Shown here in pieces: positions 15,565-23,484 of a stretch of DNA of 64,000 nucleotides. This stretch comes from Kordia zhangzhouensis (GTDB taxonomy: Bacteria; Bacteroidota; Bacteroidia; Flavobacteriales; Flavobacteriaceae). The notes beneath the pieces are model-generated. The model made no database searches. It was not told the DNA's origin and saw only the letters and a program-made list of their open reading frames with translations. Numbering within the stretch: position 1 is the first letter of the stretch; every line of letters starts with the position of its first letter. Where the stretch lies: positions 186,001 through 250,000 of the forward strand of contig NZ_LBMH01000003.1 in assembly GCF_001005305.1 (NCBI RefSeq). Direction: 5' to 3'. Position numbers and translations under genes: made by a program.

Positions 15565-18204
15565 TTAAAAATCGAGTGCAACAGATAACCTAAATGCTCT
15601 TCCCAAAATTGGTCTCGCTAAGAACACATCATCGTTTGCATTGGTTGTTTGTCTTGGGTTTCCTTCCGTCAATCCGATGGCATTGAACAAATTGGTTCCG
15701 TCCAAAGCAAAACGTAAGTTCTTTACTTTGTAAGCTAATCCAGCATTAAACACACTAAAAGAAGGCAATGCTACTTCATTGTTTTCATTGGTAAATTTTT
15801 CTCCAAAGTATGACCATTGTGTATAAAAGTTCAATTTTTTAGTGATGTCAACATTTGGGCGTAAGTTGAAGAAAAATTTAGGAATTCTTCTAGCTGTATT
15901 GCCGTCATAATCAAATGTACTTCCATCTGCATTAGTTCCTGTAAAGTCTTTATATTTTGGATTTTGCAAGGTAGCACTCGCATCTATTCCCACGTTCCCA
16001 ATTTTTATATTAGTTTCTACTTCAATTCCTAAGTTATTTACGTCTGCAAATCTATTTTCTGATGTCCCATTTGCTAAAATATCAGCAAAAGCAATATTGT
16101 CCATACTCATGTAGAATACGTTGGCAAATACAGCAAATTTTGGCTGAGAATACTTAAAACCAAGTTCTGTTTGATTTACTTTTGTGATTTCAATATTATC
16201 CAAGTTGGTAGCATTGTCGTAATACGCTTCTTCAATCGGAGAACGGAATCCGCGACTGTAACGCCCGTACATCGCCATGTTTTCGGAAAACTTGTAGTTT
16301 AATGCCATCGTATACGACAGCTCACTTACATCATATTCCCAATAGGTGTATGGATTTCCTGCTACTACTGTTACGGCGTCATCCGCAGTATTATTTGCTA
16401 GAATTCCTAAATTGGTTGAGAAAAATTGTGCATTGTCTCTATACCCTGAATACTGATTGTCATCATAACGCAATCCTACATTTCCTGTTAAATTATCGCT
16501 CAACTTAATTTCTGCATCTACATAAATTGCATTTAACTTCCCTTTGGTTTGCGCATCTCTTTCCAACCACGTAATACGCTCAACTCCGTTCCAAGTTCGT
16601 GAAATTCCTGTGCTAGTATCTACTAAGTTTACCAATCTTGCATTATCAGAAACATCTACTAAATAGTTACTCCAGTTCCAGTATTGATTGGATTTCCAAT
16701 TTGAGTAATAGTATCCAACAGTTACATCAATTTTATCCCAATTAAAGCTAAAGTTCAGATTATTAGCAAAATTACTCATGTCTTTATCAATTGCCCAATG
16801 ATCTGCACGCATAACCAACGTATTCGAATTTAATGCTTGCCCATTGTCTACATATGTATATGCTGCATCAGCTGCATTAGCAATAGGAAATTGTGCGGTA
16901 CTTGTTGCAAAATCATCTTGTGTATTTGGTCCTCCTGTACTAAAAATTGCATTGTAGTTTAAATCAATCTTTGTGCTTCTAAATGAGTTTTTCACTTTTA
17001 CAACTTCTGATATTTCATACTGAAATTCTCCTCCAATAGCATCAACATTTGGGTTTACTCCATCTTCTAAATCTCTTTCAAAAAATCCGCCTCCTAATTG
17101 TGGTACACGCAAGCGACTAAAGTTTCTAGAAGCCAATGTTCCATAGTTAGCGTCAAAACCTGCAAATTCTTCTGGATTTCCATCATTGTCTCCTTTTAAA
17201 GGAATAGGCAATAAAAATAAGTTGCGATCATTTAGTTTTTTATAATTGATACGCGCATATCCTTTGTCAAATTTATATGTTACATTAAATTTCATTTGTC
17301 CTCCACGATTTGCTTCGTATCCAGGACTTCTAATTCCATCATCAACTCTGTAAAATCCGCCAATATTAAAGAATAATTTATCTTCAACGATTGCACCTCC
17401 AATATTCAAATCTGTACGAAACAGTCCGTAATCTCCAACAGTCATTTTGGCACGTCCTTGAAGCTCATTTTGGCCTGTTTTAGAGATGAAATTGATAATT
17501 CCTCCTGGTGAATTTGTCGCAAAAATTGATGCAGAACCTCCTCTTACGGCTTCCATTCTTTTTACCGTTTCGTCAAGTCTATACCAATTATCTGCATTTG
17601 CAAATTGAAGTGCTCCATCTTCAAAAACAGGTAATCCGTCTTCTTGAATTTGCACAAATTCATATGCTCCAGCTGCAGGAATACCACGTGCAAAAAGGTT
17701 ATTTCCAACTTCTCCTCCTGAAGTTTCTACTAAAAACCCTGGAACTGATTGTAGGATATCAGCTGTACTGATAGGAGCTCTTTCTTCAATTTGCTTTACT
17801 CCTATTGAAGTAATTGCCACACTAGATTCAATCTTTTTTCTTGGATTTGAAGAACCCGTAATGACTACTTCATTGAGTGATAATAAATCTTCTTCTAAAG
17901 AAACACTCACATTTTGGGTATCATTATTAATACTAACAGTTACTTCTTGTGTTTTGTATCCTACTGATGATATAACAATTGTATATGAACCATTAGCTAC
18001 ATCATGAATTGTGTATGCACCATTAAAATCTGTGACAGCTCCTTTACTCGTATCTTTTACAATAATATTTGCTCCAGGTAAAGGAAGTTTTCCCTGATCT
18101 GTAATGATCCCAGAAATACTCCCTGTTTGCGCATAACTATATCCTAAAAAGAGGAATAAAATCATGAAGAGCATTTCTCTTAAACGCGTAGATTTAAATT
18201 TCAT
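15565..18204 (-). CDS. TonB-dependent receptor with N-terminal carboxypeptidase-regulatory-like domain
   Basis: An 879-residue outer-membrane receptor with a signal peptide ending at YAQ (about residue 26). A carboxypeptidase-D regulatory-like beta-sandwich follows (SGIITDQGKLPLPGANIIVKDT, about 30-115), then a plug domain (about 130-235, SVPGFLVETSGGEVGNNLFARG) and a long barrel ending in SVALDF. It has no SusD partner next to it, so it is not a classical SusCD pair. It probably brings the substrate of the trehalase/MFS locus through the outer membrane. Transcription starts from a region shared with a divergent LacI regulator. The receptor call is sure, the substrate inferred. Confidence 0.88.
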   Translation of the reverse strand: MKFKSTRLREMLFMILFLFLGYSYAQTGSISGIITDQGKLPLPGANIIVKDTSKGAVTDFNGAYTIHDVANGSYTIVISSVGYKTQEVTVSINNDTQNVSVSLEEDLLSLNEVVITGSSNPRKKIESSVAITSIGVKQIEERAPISTADILQSVPGFLVETSGGEVGNNLFARGIPAAGAYEFVQIQEDGLPVFEDGALQFANADNWYRLDETVKRMEAVRGGSASIFATNSPGGIINFISKTGQNELQGRAKMTVGDYGLFRTDLNIGGAIVEDKLFFNIGGFYRVDDGIRSPGYEANRGGQMKFNVTYKFDKGYARINYKKLNDRNLFLLPIPLKGDNDGNPEEFAGFDANYGTLASRNFSRLRVPQLGGGFFERDLEDGVNPNVDAIGGEFQYEISEVVKVKNSFRSTKIDLNYNAIFSTGGPNTQDDFATSTAQFPIANAADAAYTYVDNGQALNSNTLVMRADHWAIDKDMSNFANNLNFSFNWDKIDVTVGYYYSNWKSNQYWNWSNYLVDVSDNARLVNLVDTSTGISRTWNGVERITWLERDAQTKGKLNAIYVDAEIKLSDNLTGNVGLRYDDNQYSGYRDNAQFFSTNLGILANNTADDAVTVVAGNPYTYWEYDVSELSYTMALNYKFSENMAMYGRYSRGFRSPIEEAYYDNATNLDNIEITKVNQTELGFKYSQPKFAVFANVFYMSMDNIAFADILANGTSENRFADVNNLGIEVETNIKIGNVGIDASATLQNPKYKDFTGTNADGSTFDYDGNTARRIPKFFFNLRPNVDITKKLNFYTQWSYFGEKFTNENNEVALPSFSVFNAGLAYKVKNLRFALDGTNLFNAIGLTEGNPRQTTNANDDVFLARPILGRAFRLSVALDF

Positions 18205-18233
18205 TATTTATAATTTTTGGATGTTATTGTTAC

Positions 18234-18241
18234 CAAATCTA
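18234..18241 (-). promoter_or_regulatory. -7 box for the sugar-locus TonB receptor
   Basis: TAGATTTG on the minus strand matches TAnnTTTG and lies 30 bp before the receptor ATG. The two LacI-type palindromes are centred about 48 and 68 bp upstream of its downstream edge. Confidence 0.5.
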
Positions 18242-18275
18242 TAATTTAATAACTCTATTTATAAATATTTCTCTA

Positions 18276-18314
18276 CTAAAACGTTTTAGATTTTACTAAA
18301 ACGTTTTAGTAAAA
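18276..18314. promoter_or_regulatory. Tandem LacI-family operators
   Basis: Two exact copies of the 14-bp palindrome CTAAAACGTTTTAG lie at 18276-18289 and 18296-18309. The second is embedded in a 24-bp perfect palindrome (18291-18314). Centre-to-centre spacing is 20 bp, about two helical turns, so dimers would sit on one face of the DNA. The central CG step and A/T arms are typical of LacI-family sites. The sites lie between the receptor and regulator promoters. Confidence 0.85.
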
Positions 18315-18335
18315 GATTATTGCTATTTTGATTAT

Positions 18336-18343
18336 TACATTTG
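18336..18343 (+). promoter_or_regulatory. -7 box for the LacI regulator gene
   Basis: TACATTTG matches TAnnTTTG and lies 33 bp before the regulator ATG. The nearer operator is centred about 34-41 bp upstream of this box. Confidence 0.45.
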
Positions 18344-18376
18344 GTTGTGCCGTGTTAAGACAGTATATTTAGTTTT

Positions 18377-19402
18377 ATGAAAACTGTTACATTAAAGCAA
18401 ATTGCAGAGAAACTAGGCGTTTCAGTTACTACAGTTTCAAAAGCATTAAAGGATTATCCTGACATTAGTGAAAATACAAAGCAAATTGTCAAGAATATGG
18501 CAAAATCGATGAATTTTGTCCCTAATGCTTCTGCTGTTTATTTGCGTACACAAGAATCTAAAACTATAGGTGTCGTTATTCCTGCTTTAGTTCATCATTT
18601 TTTTTCGAAAGTAATTGATGGAATTCTCAATAAAGCAGAAAAAAGTGGCTATTTGGTTATTTTGATGCAATCTAATGAGAACTATGAATTAGAGAAGAAA
18701 CAAATTGATTTACTTTTAAAAAAAGGGGTTGATGGAATTTTAATTTCACTTTCCAACAATACTAACAATTTTGATCATTTAAAGCGTGTACAAGAATACA
18801 ATATTCCGCTTATTTTATTTGATAAAATAGCAAAAACTGTCAATTGTAGCAAAGTGGTTATTGATGACAGAAAAGCTGCATATGATGCTGTTACGCATTT
18901 AATTAATAAAGGTCATAGGCGAATTGCCCATTTTCGAGGCGATTTAAATCCACAAAATTCTATTGATCGTTTTTTAGGTTACAAAAAAGCCTTAGAAGAT
19001 CACGGAATTAGTTACGACCCTTCGCTCGTATACATATGTAATAAAAATTCTGACTTTAAAGATGGTTATAAAACAGCGGCAAAATTGATAGAAGATCATC
19101 AAAATACCGTAGATGCTGTTTTTACAATTACAGACGCAGTTGCCATTGGAGCCATGAAATATTTTTCAGATCATTCTATTACTGTTCCTGACGAAATTGC
19201 TGTTTTTGGTTTTAGCAATTGGTTTATGTCCTCTGTTACCAATCCTCCTCTTTCAACAGTTAAACAACCAGGATATAAAATGGGAAAAAAGGCCACTCAG
19301 CTTTTACTAAATGAGATTGAAAACAAAAAAAGTGGAATCTCTTCCATTCCTCAAAAAATTATACTTCCTACGGAGTTAATTATAAGAGCTACTTGTTCTT
19401 AA
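18377..19402 (+). CDS. LacI-family transcriptional regulator of the sugar locus
   Basis: A 341-residue regulator. The HTH and hinge (about 1-60) contain LKQIAEKLGVSVTTVSKALKDYPDIS and the minor-groove hinge helix region NASAVYLRTQ. The rest is a periplasmic-binding-protein-like effector domain (TIGVVIPALVHHFFSKVIDGI, then VDAVFTITDAVAIGAMKYF). It is divergent from the receptor gene, and the tandem palindromes between them are its likely targets. The effector could be trehalose, a derivative such as trehalose-6-phosphate, or another sugar. Confidence 0.92.
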   Translation: MKTVTLKQIAEKLGVSVTTVSKALKDYPDISENTKQIVKNMAKSMNFVPNASAVYLRTQESKTIGVVIPALVHHFFSKVIDGILNKAEKSGYLVILMQSNENYELEKKQIDLLLKKGVDGILISLSNNTNNFDHLKRVQEYNIPLILFDKIAKTVNCSKVVIDDRKAAYDAVTHLINKGHRRIAHFRGDLNPQNSIDRFLGYKKALEDHGISYDPSLVYICNKNSDFKDGYKTAAKLIEDHQNTVDAVFTITDAVAIGAMKYFSDHSITVPDEIAVFGFSNWFMSSVTNPPLSTVKQPGYKMGKKATQLLLNEIENKKSGISSIPQKIILPTELIIRATCS

Positions 19403-19545
19403 TAGTTAGTAATTGTGAATTTCAGTATTGAAAAGTAAAACAAATAACGTGTTTTAATTACGAGTCTTTATAGCTTTACATTTTAATAAAAAGTTTGAGA
19501 AACACATTTTACTTTGTAAAATATCAAAAAAAATCATCTTTTGAA

Positions 19546-19577
19546 TTGATGATATAAAACTTAATTTAGTACTTTTG
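19546..19577 (+). promoter_or_regulatory. Promoter of the arginine operon leader
   Basis: The -33 TTG (19546-19548) and -7 box TACTTTTG (19570-19577) are separated by 21 bp, a good Bacteroidota promoter. The G of the -7 box is 5 nt before the ATG of leader peptide 1, so transcription may start at that ATG. The mRNA would then carry about 300 nt before the first enzyme gene. I see nothing in 19403-19545. Confidence 0.6.
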
Positions 19578-19582
19578 CTTTC

Positions 19583-19648
19583 ATGATTTCTCAAAATAAG
19601 ACATATAGAATACTACCCGAAGTGCGTTTTCGACGCCGACGCTGCTAA
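19583..19648 (+). CDS. Putative arginine leader peptide 1 (21 codons, six Arg)
   Basis: ATG 19583 opens a 21-codon frame ending TAA 19646-19648. The peptide ends in ILPEVRFRRRRC: six Arg in 21 residues, four of them consecutive, encoded CGA-CGC-CGA-CGC. It is the first frame of the transcript that leads to nine arginine-biosynthesis genes, which is the classic layout of an attenuator in which ribosomes stall at Arg codons when charged tRNA-Arg is scarce. The Arg codons and stop lie within possible hairpins (GCGT/ACGC at 19625-19636, and 19641-19646 with 19656-19662). Too short for routine gene calls. Sequence evidence is strong, mechanism inferred. Confidence 0.65.
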   Translation: MISQNKTYRILPEVRFRRRRC

Positions 19649-19842
19649 TTCTACAAGCGAGCACAGTATTTTATTCATTAATGTTTTATTTATTTTTCTT
19701 GAATCATAATTTTTCTATATCATTTTACCAGAGTAGCGTTATTTTAATAAATAACAATATTCCTGTACGCCGCTTTTTTATCCGACGCCCGTAAGGGTGC
19801 ACTTCTATTTTGGGAACTTAGGTGAGTCCGGTTCTTTCTCTT
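19619..19842 (+). promoter_or_regulatory. Structured leader RNA of the arginine operon
   Basis: A locally GC-richer island in AT-rich flanks. GAAGTGC (19619-19625) can pair with GCACTTC (19799-19805), while its GTGC part can instead pair with GCAC (19661-19664), so the two pairings exclude each other. CGCCC (19786-19790) pairs with GGGTG (19795-19799) over the stop of leader 2. A weak terminator-like hairpin, GAAC-GG / CC-GTTC (19814-19834), is followed by a T/C-rich stretch to 19842. The layout fits an RNA switch ruled by ribosome position. The exact terminator and antiterminator are not resolved. Confidence 0.5.
19681..19794 (+). CDS. Putative arginine leader peptide 2 (37 codons, Arg-rich end)
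   Basis: ATG 19681 opens a 37-codon frame ending TAA 19792-19794. The first two thirds are hydrophobic and Asn-rich; the end reads IPVRRFFIRRP with Arg codons CGC-CGC and CGA-CGC. It resembles leader 1 (ILPEVRFRRRRC): both have P, then VR, then F, then an Arg block at the end, and both carry CCGACGC in the same frame (19636-19642 and 19782-19788). That looks like a duplicated Arg-sensing element. The true start may be further inside, since the 5' part has no other support. Confidence 0.45.
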   Translation: MFYLFFLNHNFSISFYQSSVILINNNIPVRRFFIRRP

Positions 19843-19887
19843 CAAGATACATCTAAATAATATTTTAATCATTTTTTAATTGAACAC

Positions 19888-20505
19888 ATGGAAATTGTCA
19901 TTGCAAACAATTCACATAGCGTTTACGCTGAAACTATTTGTGAAACTATCCTACAAGCTGCTCAGATAAGAGGAACAGGAATCGCAAAGCGAAAGCCAGA
20001 ATATATAATCTCAAAAATGGCACAAGGAAATGCTGTCATTGCTTTAGACGGTAAAACGTTTGTAGGTTTTTGTTATATCGAAGCTTGGAGTCATGGAAAA
20101 TTTGTCGCAAACTCTGGACTCATTGTGCATCCTGACTATCGAGGAAAAGGCATTGCTAAACAAATAAAGAAAAAAATATTTGAACACTCTAGAGCAAAGT
20201 TTCCTAATGCAAAAGTATTCAGCATCACTACTGGATTAGCTGTTATGAAGCTCAACAGTGAGTTAGGTTACAAACCAGTTCCATTTTCAGAACTCACAGA
20301 AGATCAATCTTTTTGGAATGGTTGTCAAACGTGTAAAAACTTTGACGTTTTACAACGCACGCAACAAAAAATGTGCTTATGCACAGGCATGTTGTACGAT
20401 CCGAACTCAAATGATCAAATACAAAAAACAAAAATTAAAGAGAAGGTTTTCAATAGATTAAAAAGTATTAAACAAACCTTATTTCTAAAAAAAGATAAAA
20501 AATGA
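19888..20505 (+). CDS. GNAT acyltransferase, probable first enzyme of arginine synthesis
   Basis: A 205-residue GNAT-fold protein with the acyl-CoA motif HPDYRGKGIAKQI (81-93). It heads the arginine operon and overlaps argG by 4 bp. It most likely acylates glutamate (acetyl or succinyl group), replacing classical ArgA or ArgJ; neither is seen here. A C-terminal addition holds four cysteines, Cys146-x2-Cys149 and Cys163-x-Cys165, a possible zinc site beyond the GNAT core. The acyl donor is not decided by the sequence. The transcarbamylase further down the operon favours succinyl. Confidence 0.8.
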   Translation: MEIVIANNSHSVYAETICETILQAAQIRGTGIAKRKPEYIISKMAQGNAVIALDGKTFVGFCYIEAWSHGKFVANSGLIVHPDYRGKGIAKQIKKKIFEHSRAKFPNAKVFSITTGLAVMKLNSELGYKPVPFSELTEDQSFWNGCQTCKNFDVLQRTQQKMCLCTGMLYDPNSNDQIQKTKIKEKVFNRLKSIKQTLFLKKDKK

Positions 20506-21698
20506 ATACTCCAAAAAAATTAGTGCTTGCATATAGTGGTGGATTAGACACATCCTATTGTGCAATCCATTTGGCCAAAGACAAACATTTTGAAGTACAT
20601 GCCGTAAGTGTAAATACTGGCGGATTTTCAGAAGAAGAAATTAAAAAAATTGAAGAAAACGCATATAAAATAGGTGTTTCGACGTATAAAAATATTAATG
20701 CAGTTAGCACTTATTATAAAAAGGTAGTCAAATATTTAATTTTTGGAAATGTGTTAAAAAATAATACCTATCCACTATCGGTAAGTGCTGAACGTATTGT
20801 GCAAGCTATTGAAATTATAGAATATGCGAAAAGTGTGAATGCAACATACATTGCACACGGAAGTACAGGCGCAGGAAACGATCAAGTCCGTTTTGATATG
20901 ATTTTTCAAACACTAGCTCCAGAAATTGAAATCATTACACCTATAAGAGATCAAAAATTAACACGTGAAAAAGAAATTCAGTATTTAAAAATGAATGGAA
21001 TCGATTGGTCTTGGAAGAAAGCAAAATATTCTATCAACAAAGGACTTTGGGGAACAAGTGTTGGTGGAGACGAAACCTTGACTTCCCATAAAACATTACC
21101 TGAAGAAGCATATCCTTCACAACTTCAAAAACAAGAAGAGGAAAAGGTTCAACTTACCTTTCTAAAAGGGGAATTGGTTGCTGTGAATGGAAAACAAAAC
21201 GTTCCAGAAATTAATATCGAAATCTTAAACAAATTAACCTCTAGTTTTGCCATAGGAAGAGACATTCATGTAGGCGATACCATCGTTGGGATTAAAGGAC
21301 GAGTTGGGTTTGAAGCCGCTGCAGCTATTATCTGTATCAAAGCACATCATCTATTGGAAAAGCATGTATTAACCAAATGGCAACTGCAACACAAAGAGTA
21401 TCTCGCTAGTTTTTATGGTATGCATTTACATGAAGGACAATACTTAGATCCTGTAATGCGTGATATTGAAAGTTATTTACAAAGCAGCCAAGAAACAGTT
21501 TCTGGAAATGTTTTCATCACATTAAAACCATATCATTTCACTTTAGACGGTATTGCGTCCAAACACGATTTAATGAATGCAAAATTTGGCAGTTATGGAG
21601 AAATGAACTCCAATTGGACCGCTGATGAAGCCAAAGGTTTTATAAAGATTGTGGGAAATCAAAACAAAATTTATCAACAAGTAAACTCAAACCTATGA
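20502..21698 (+). CDS. argG: Argininosuccinate synthase
   Basis: A 398-residue cytosolic enzyme that joins citrulline and aspartate using ATP. The N-terminal P-loop is complete (YSGGLDTSYC, 11-20). HGSTGAGNDQVRFD, a synthase signature for citrulline and aspartate binding, and WSWKKAKYSINKGLWGTSVGG follow. Length is normal for the family. Its start overlaps the GNAT gene and its end overlaps argC (ATGA), so translation is coupled throughout. Confidence 0.95.
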   Translation: MNTPKKLVLAYSGGLDTSYCAIHLAKDKHFEVHAVSVNTGGFSEEEIKKIEENAYKIGVSTYKNINAVSTYYKKVVKYLIFGNVLKNNTYPLSVSAERIVQAIEIIEYAKSVNATYIAHGSTGAGNDQVRFDMIFQTLAPEIEIITPIRDQKLTREKEIQYLKMNGIDWSWKKAKYSINKGLWGTSVGGDETLTSHKTLPEEAYPSQLQKQEEEKVQLTFLKGELVAVNGKQNVPEINIEILNKLTSSFAIGRDIHVGDTIVGIKGRVGFEAAAAIICIKAHHLLEKHVLTKWQLQHKEYLASFYGMHLHEGQYLDPVMRDIESYLQSSQETVSGNVFITLKPYHFTLDGIASKHDLMNAKFGSYGEMNSNWTADEAKGFIKIVGNQNKIYQQVNSNL

Positions 21699-22672
21699 TA
21701 CAAGTTGGAATTATTGGAGGAGCAGGATATACAGCAGGTGAATTGATTAGATTATTGATACATCATACAAAAGTAAAAATCAATTTTGTGTACAGTACTT
21801 CAAATGCGGGAAATAAAATTAGTGAAGTACATCAAGATTTAATTGGTACTATCGATATGTTATTTACCTCCACTATTAATACTGATGTAGATCTTGTTTT
21901 TTTATGTTTAGGGCATGGAAATTCGAAAGCATTTTTGACAGAAAATAAATTTTCAGCAAAAACTAAAATTATAGATTTAAGCTCTGATTTTAGATTAAAA
22001 TCTAATAAAAACTTTCAAGAAAAAGACTTTGTTTATGGTCTGCCTGAATTACAAAAAGAAACAATTAAAGGAGCTAATTATATTGCAAATCCAGGCTGTT
22101 TCGCAACAGCTATTCAGCTAGCCTTATTACCATTAGCCAATGCTAATCTTATAAAAGAGGATGTTCATATTAATGCCGTAACAGGAGCTACCGGTGCAGG
22201 AACTTCATTGAGTAAAACCACTCATTTCACATGGAGAGACAACAATTTTTCCTATTACAAACCTTTTACACATCAGCATTTAGGAGAAATCAATCAGTCA
22301 GTTAAACAACTCCAAAGTGATTTTGATGGTGAGATTAATTTTATACCAAACAGAGGCAATTTCTCAAGAGGAATTTTTGCAACTCTCTATACAAAATATG
22401 AAGCTTCTTTAAACAAAGCTATATCACTCTACAAAGAATACTATAAAAAAGCAGCATTCACATTTGTATCTGAGTACGATTTGCATTTAAAACAAGTAAT
22501 AAACACTAACAAATGCTTTATTCATTTACATAAACACAACAATAAATTATTAATAACAAGTTGCATCGATAATCTTTTAAAAGGAGCGTCCGGACAAGCT
22601 ATTGAAAATATGAACCTAATGTTCGGGTTTGAAGAAACTGAAGGATTGCAATTAAAAGCCAACTTTTTTTAA
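21695..22672 (+). CDS. argC: N-acyl-gamma-glutamyl-phosphate reductase
   Basis: A 325-residue NADPH-dependent reductase that turns acylglutamyl phosphate into the semialdehyde. The Rossmann glycine motif GGAGYTAGEL (8-17) and the catalytic Cys135 in NPGCFATAIQLAL are present, as are GATGAGTSL and the ending signature KGASGQAIENMNLMFG. It starts inside the argG stop. Confidence 0.95.
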   Translation: MIQVGIIGGAGYTAGELIRLLIHHTKVKINFVYSTSNAGNKISEVHQDLIGTIDMLFTSTINTDVDLVFLCLGHGNSKAFLTENKFSAKTKIIDLSSDFRLKSNKNFQEKDFVYGLPELQKETIKGANYIANPGCFATAIQLALLPLANANLIKEDVHINAVTGATGAGTSLSKTTHFTWRDNNFSYYKPFTHQHLGEINQSVKQLQSDFDGEINFIPNRGNFSRGIFATLYTKYEASLNKAISLYKEYYKKAAFTFVSEYDLHLKQVINTNKCFIHLHKHNNKLLITSCIDNLLKGASGQAIENMNLMFGFEETEGLQLKANFF

Positions 22673-22683
22673 CTAAAATCTAT

Positions 22684-23484
22684 ATGAAAATCGCAATTAT
22701 AGGAACAGGTAATTTAGGGAAGTCTATCGCTAAAGGGTTAATTACTACTAACGCAATAACTACTCTGTACTTAACAAAACGTAATTTAGAAGAACTTCAA
22801 GAATTTACAAGCTTCACTAACGTTTTTTTAACCTCGAATAACGAAGAAGCGGTCAAGAATTCCGACATTTTAATTTTTGCTGTACAGCCAAGACATTTTG
22901 AAACCATTTTGAACAGCATCAAACATGTGTTGACAGAAAAACATGTCTTAATATCCACAATTACGGGCTTTTCCATTTCAAAAATAGAATCGATAGTTGG
23001 TGATAATCAATTTGTTATAAGAGCCATGCCTAATACTGCTATCGCTGTAGGTAAATCGATGACCTGTTTATGCTCGAATGTAAACGGTAAAGAGCGAATT
23101 AAAATTGCGCAAGCAATCTTTAATAGGCTAGGAAACTCTATTGTGATTCCAGAAACGCAAATGCAAGCGGCTACTGTAGTTTGCGCAAGCGGAATTGCTT
23201 TTTGGATGCGATTAATAAGGGCCACAACACAAGCAGCAATTCAATTAGGTTTTGATGCAAAAGAAGCGCAAGAATTAGCAATGTTTACTAGTGAAGGTGC
23301 CGCAAACTTATTAATCACAACAGGAAATCATCCTGAAGAAGAAATAGATAAAGTGACGACTCCAAAAGGATGTACTATAGAAGGATTGAATGAAATGGAA
23401 CATAAAGGATTAAGCTCCTCATTAATTCAAGGAATGGTTGCATCATTCAATAAAATTAACACCATTAAAGAAGAACAGATATGA
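22684..23484 (+). CDS. proC: Pyrroline-5-carboxylate reductase
   Basis: A 266-residue NAD(P)H enzyme that makes proline from pyrroline-5-carboxylate. N-terminal GTGNLGKSI (7-15), central RAMPNTAIAVGKSMT, and the C-terminal signature VTTPKGCTIEGLNEME are all intact. It sits between argC and argD, which is unusual outside Bacteroidota and places proline synthesis under the same control as arginine. It overlaps argD by 4 bp. Confidence 0.93.
   Translation: MKIAIIGTGNLGKSIAKGLITTNAITTLYLTKRNLEELQEFTSFTNVFLTSNNEEAVKNSDILIFAVQPRHFETILNSIKHVLTEKHVLISTITGFSISKIESIVGDNQFVIRAMPNTAIAVGKSMTCLCSNVNGKERIKIAQAIFNRLGNSIVIPETQMQAATVVCASGIAFWMRLIRATTQAAIQLGFDAKEAQELAMFTSEGAANLLITTGNHPEEEIDKVTTPKGCTIEGLNEMEHKGLSSSLIQGMVASFNKINTIKEEQI

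Noticed and set aside
12370-18204. A classical SusCD polysaccharide utilisation locus
   Set aside because: There is no SusD-like lipoprotein and no secreted glycoside hydrolase. The set is a disaccharide import locus with a single TonB receptor.
19812-19834. Sequence like the start of a cobalamin riboswitch core (GGGAA, then GGTGA and TCCGG)
   Set aside because: The remaining conserved parts of the B12 aptamer, such as the CCCGCnACTGT block, are missing, and the downstream genes are for arginine. The Arg-rich frames explain the leader better.
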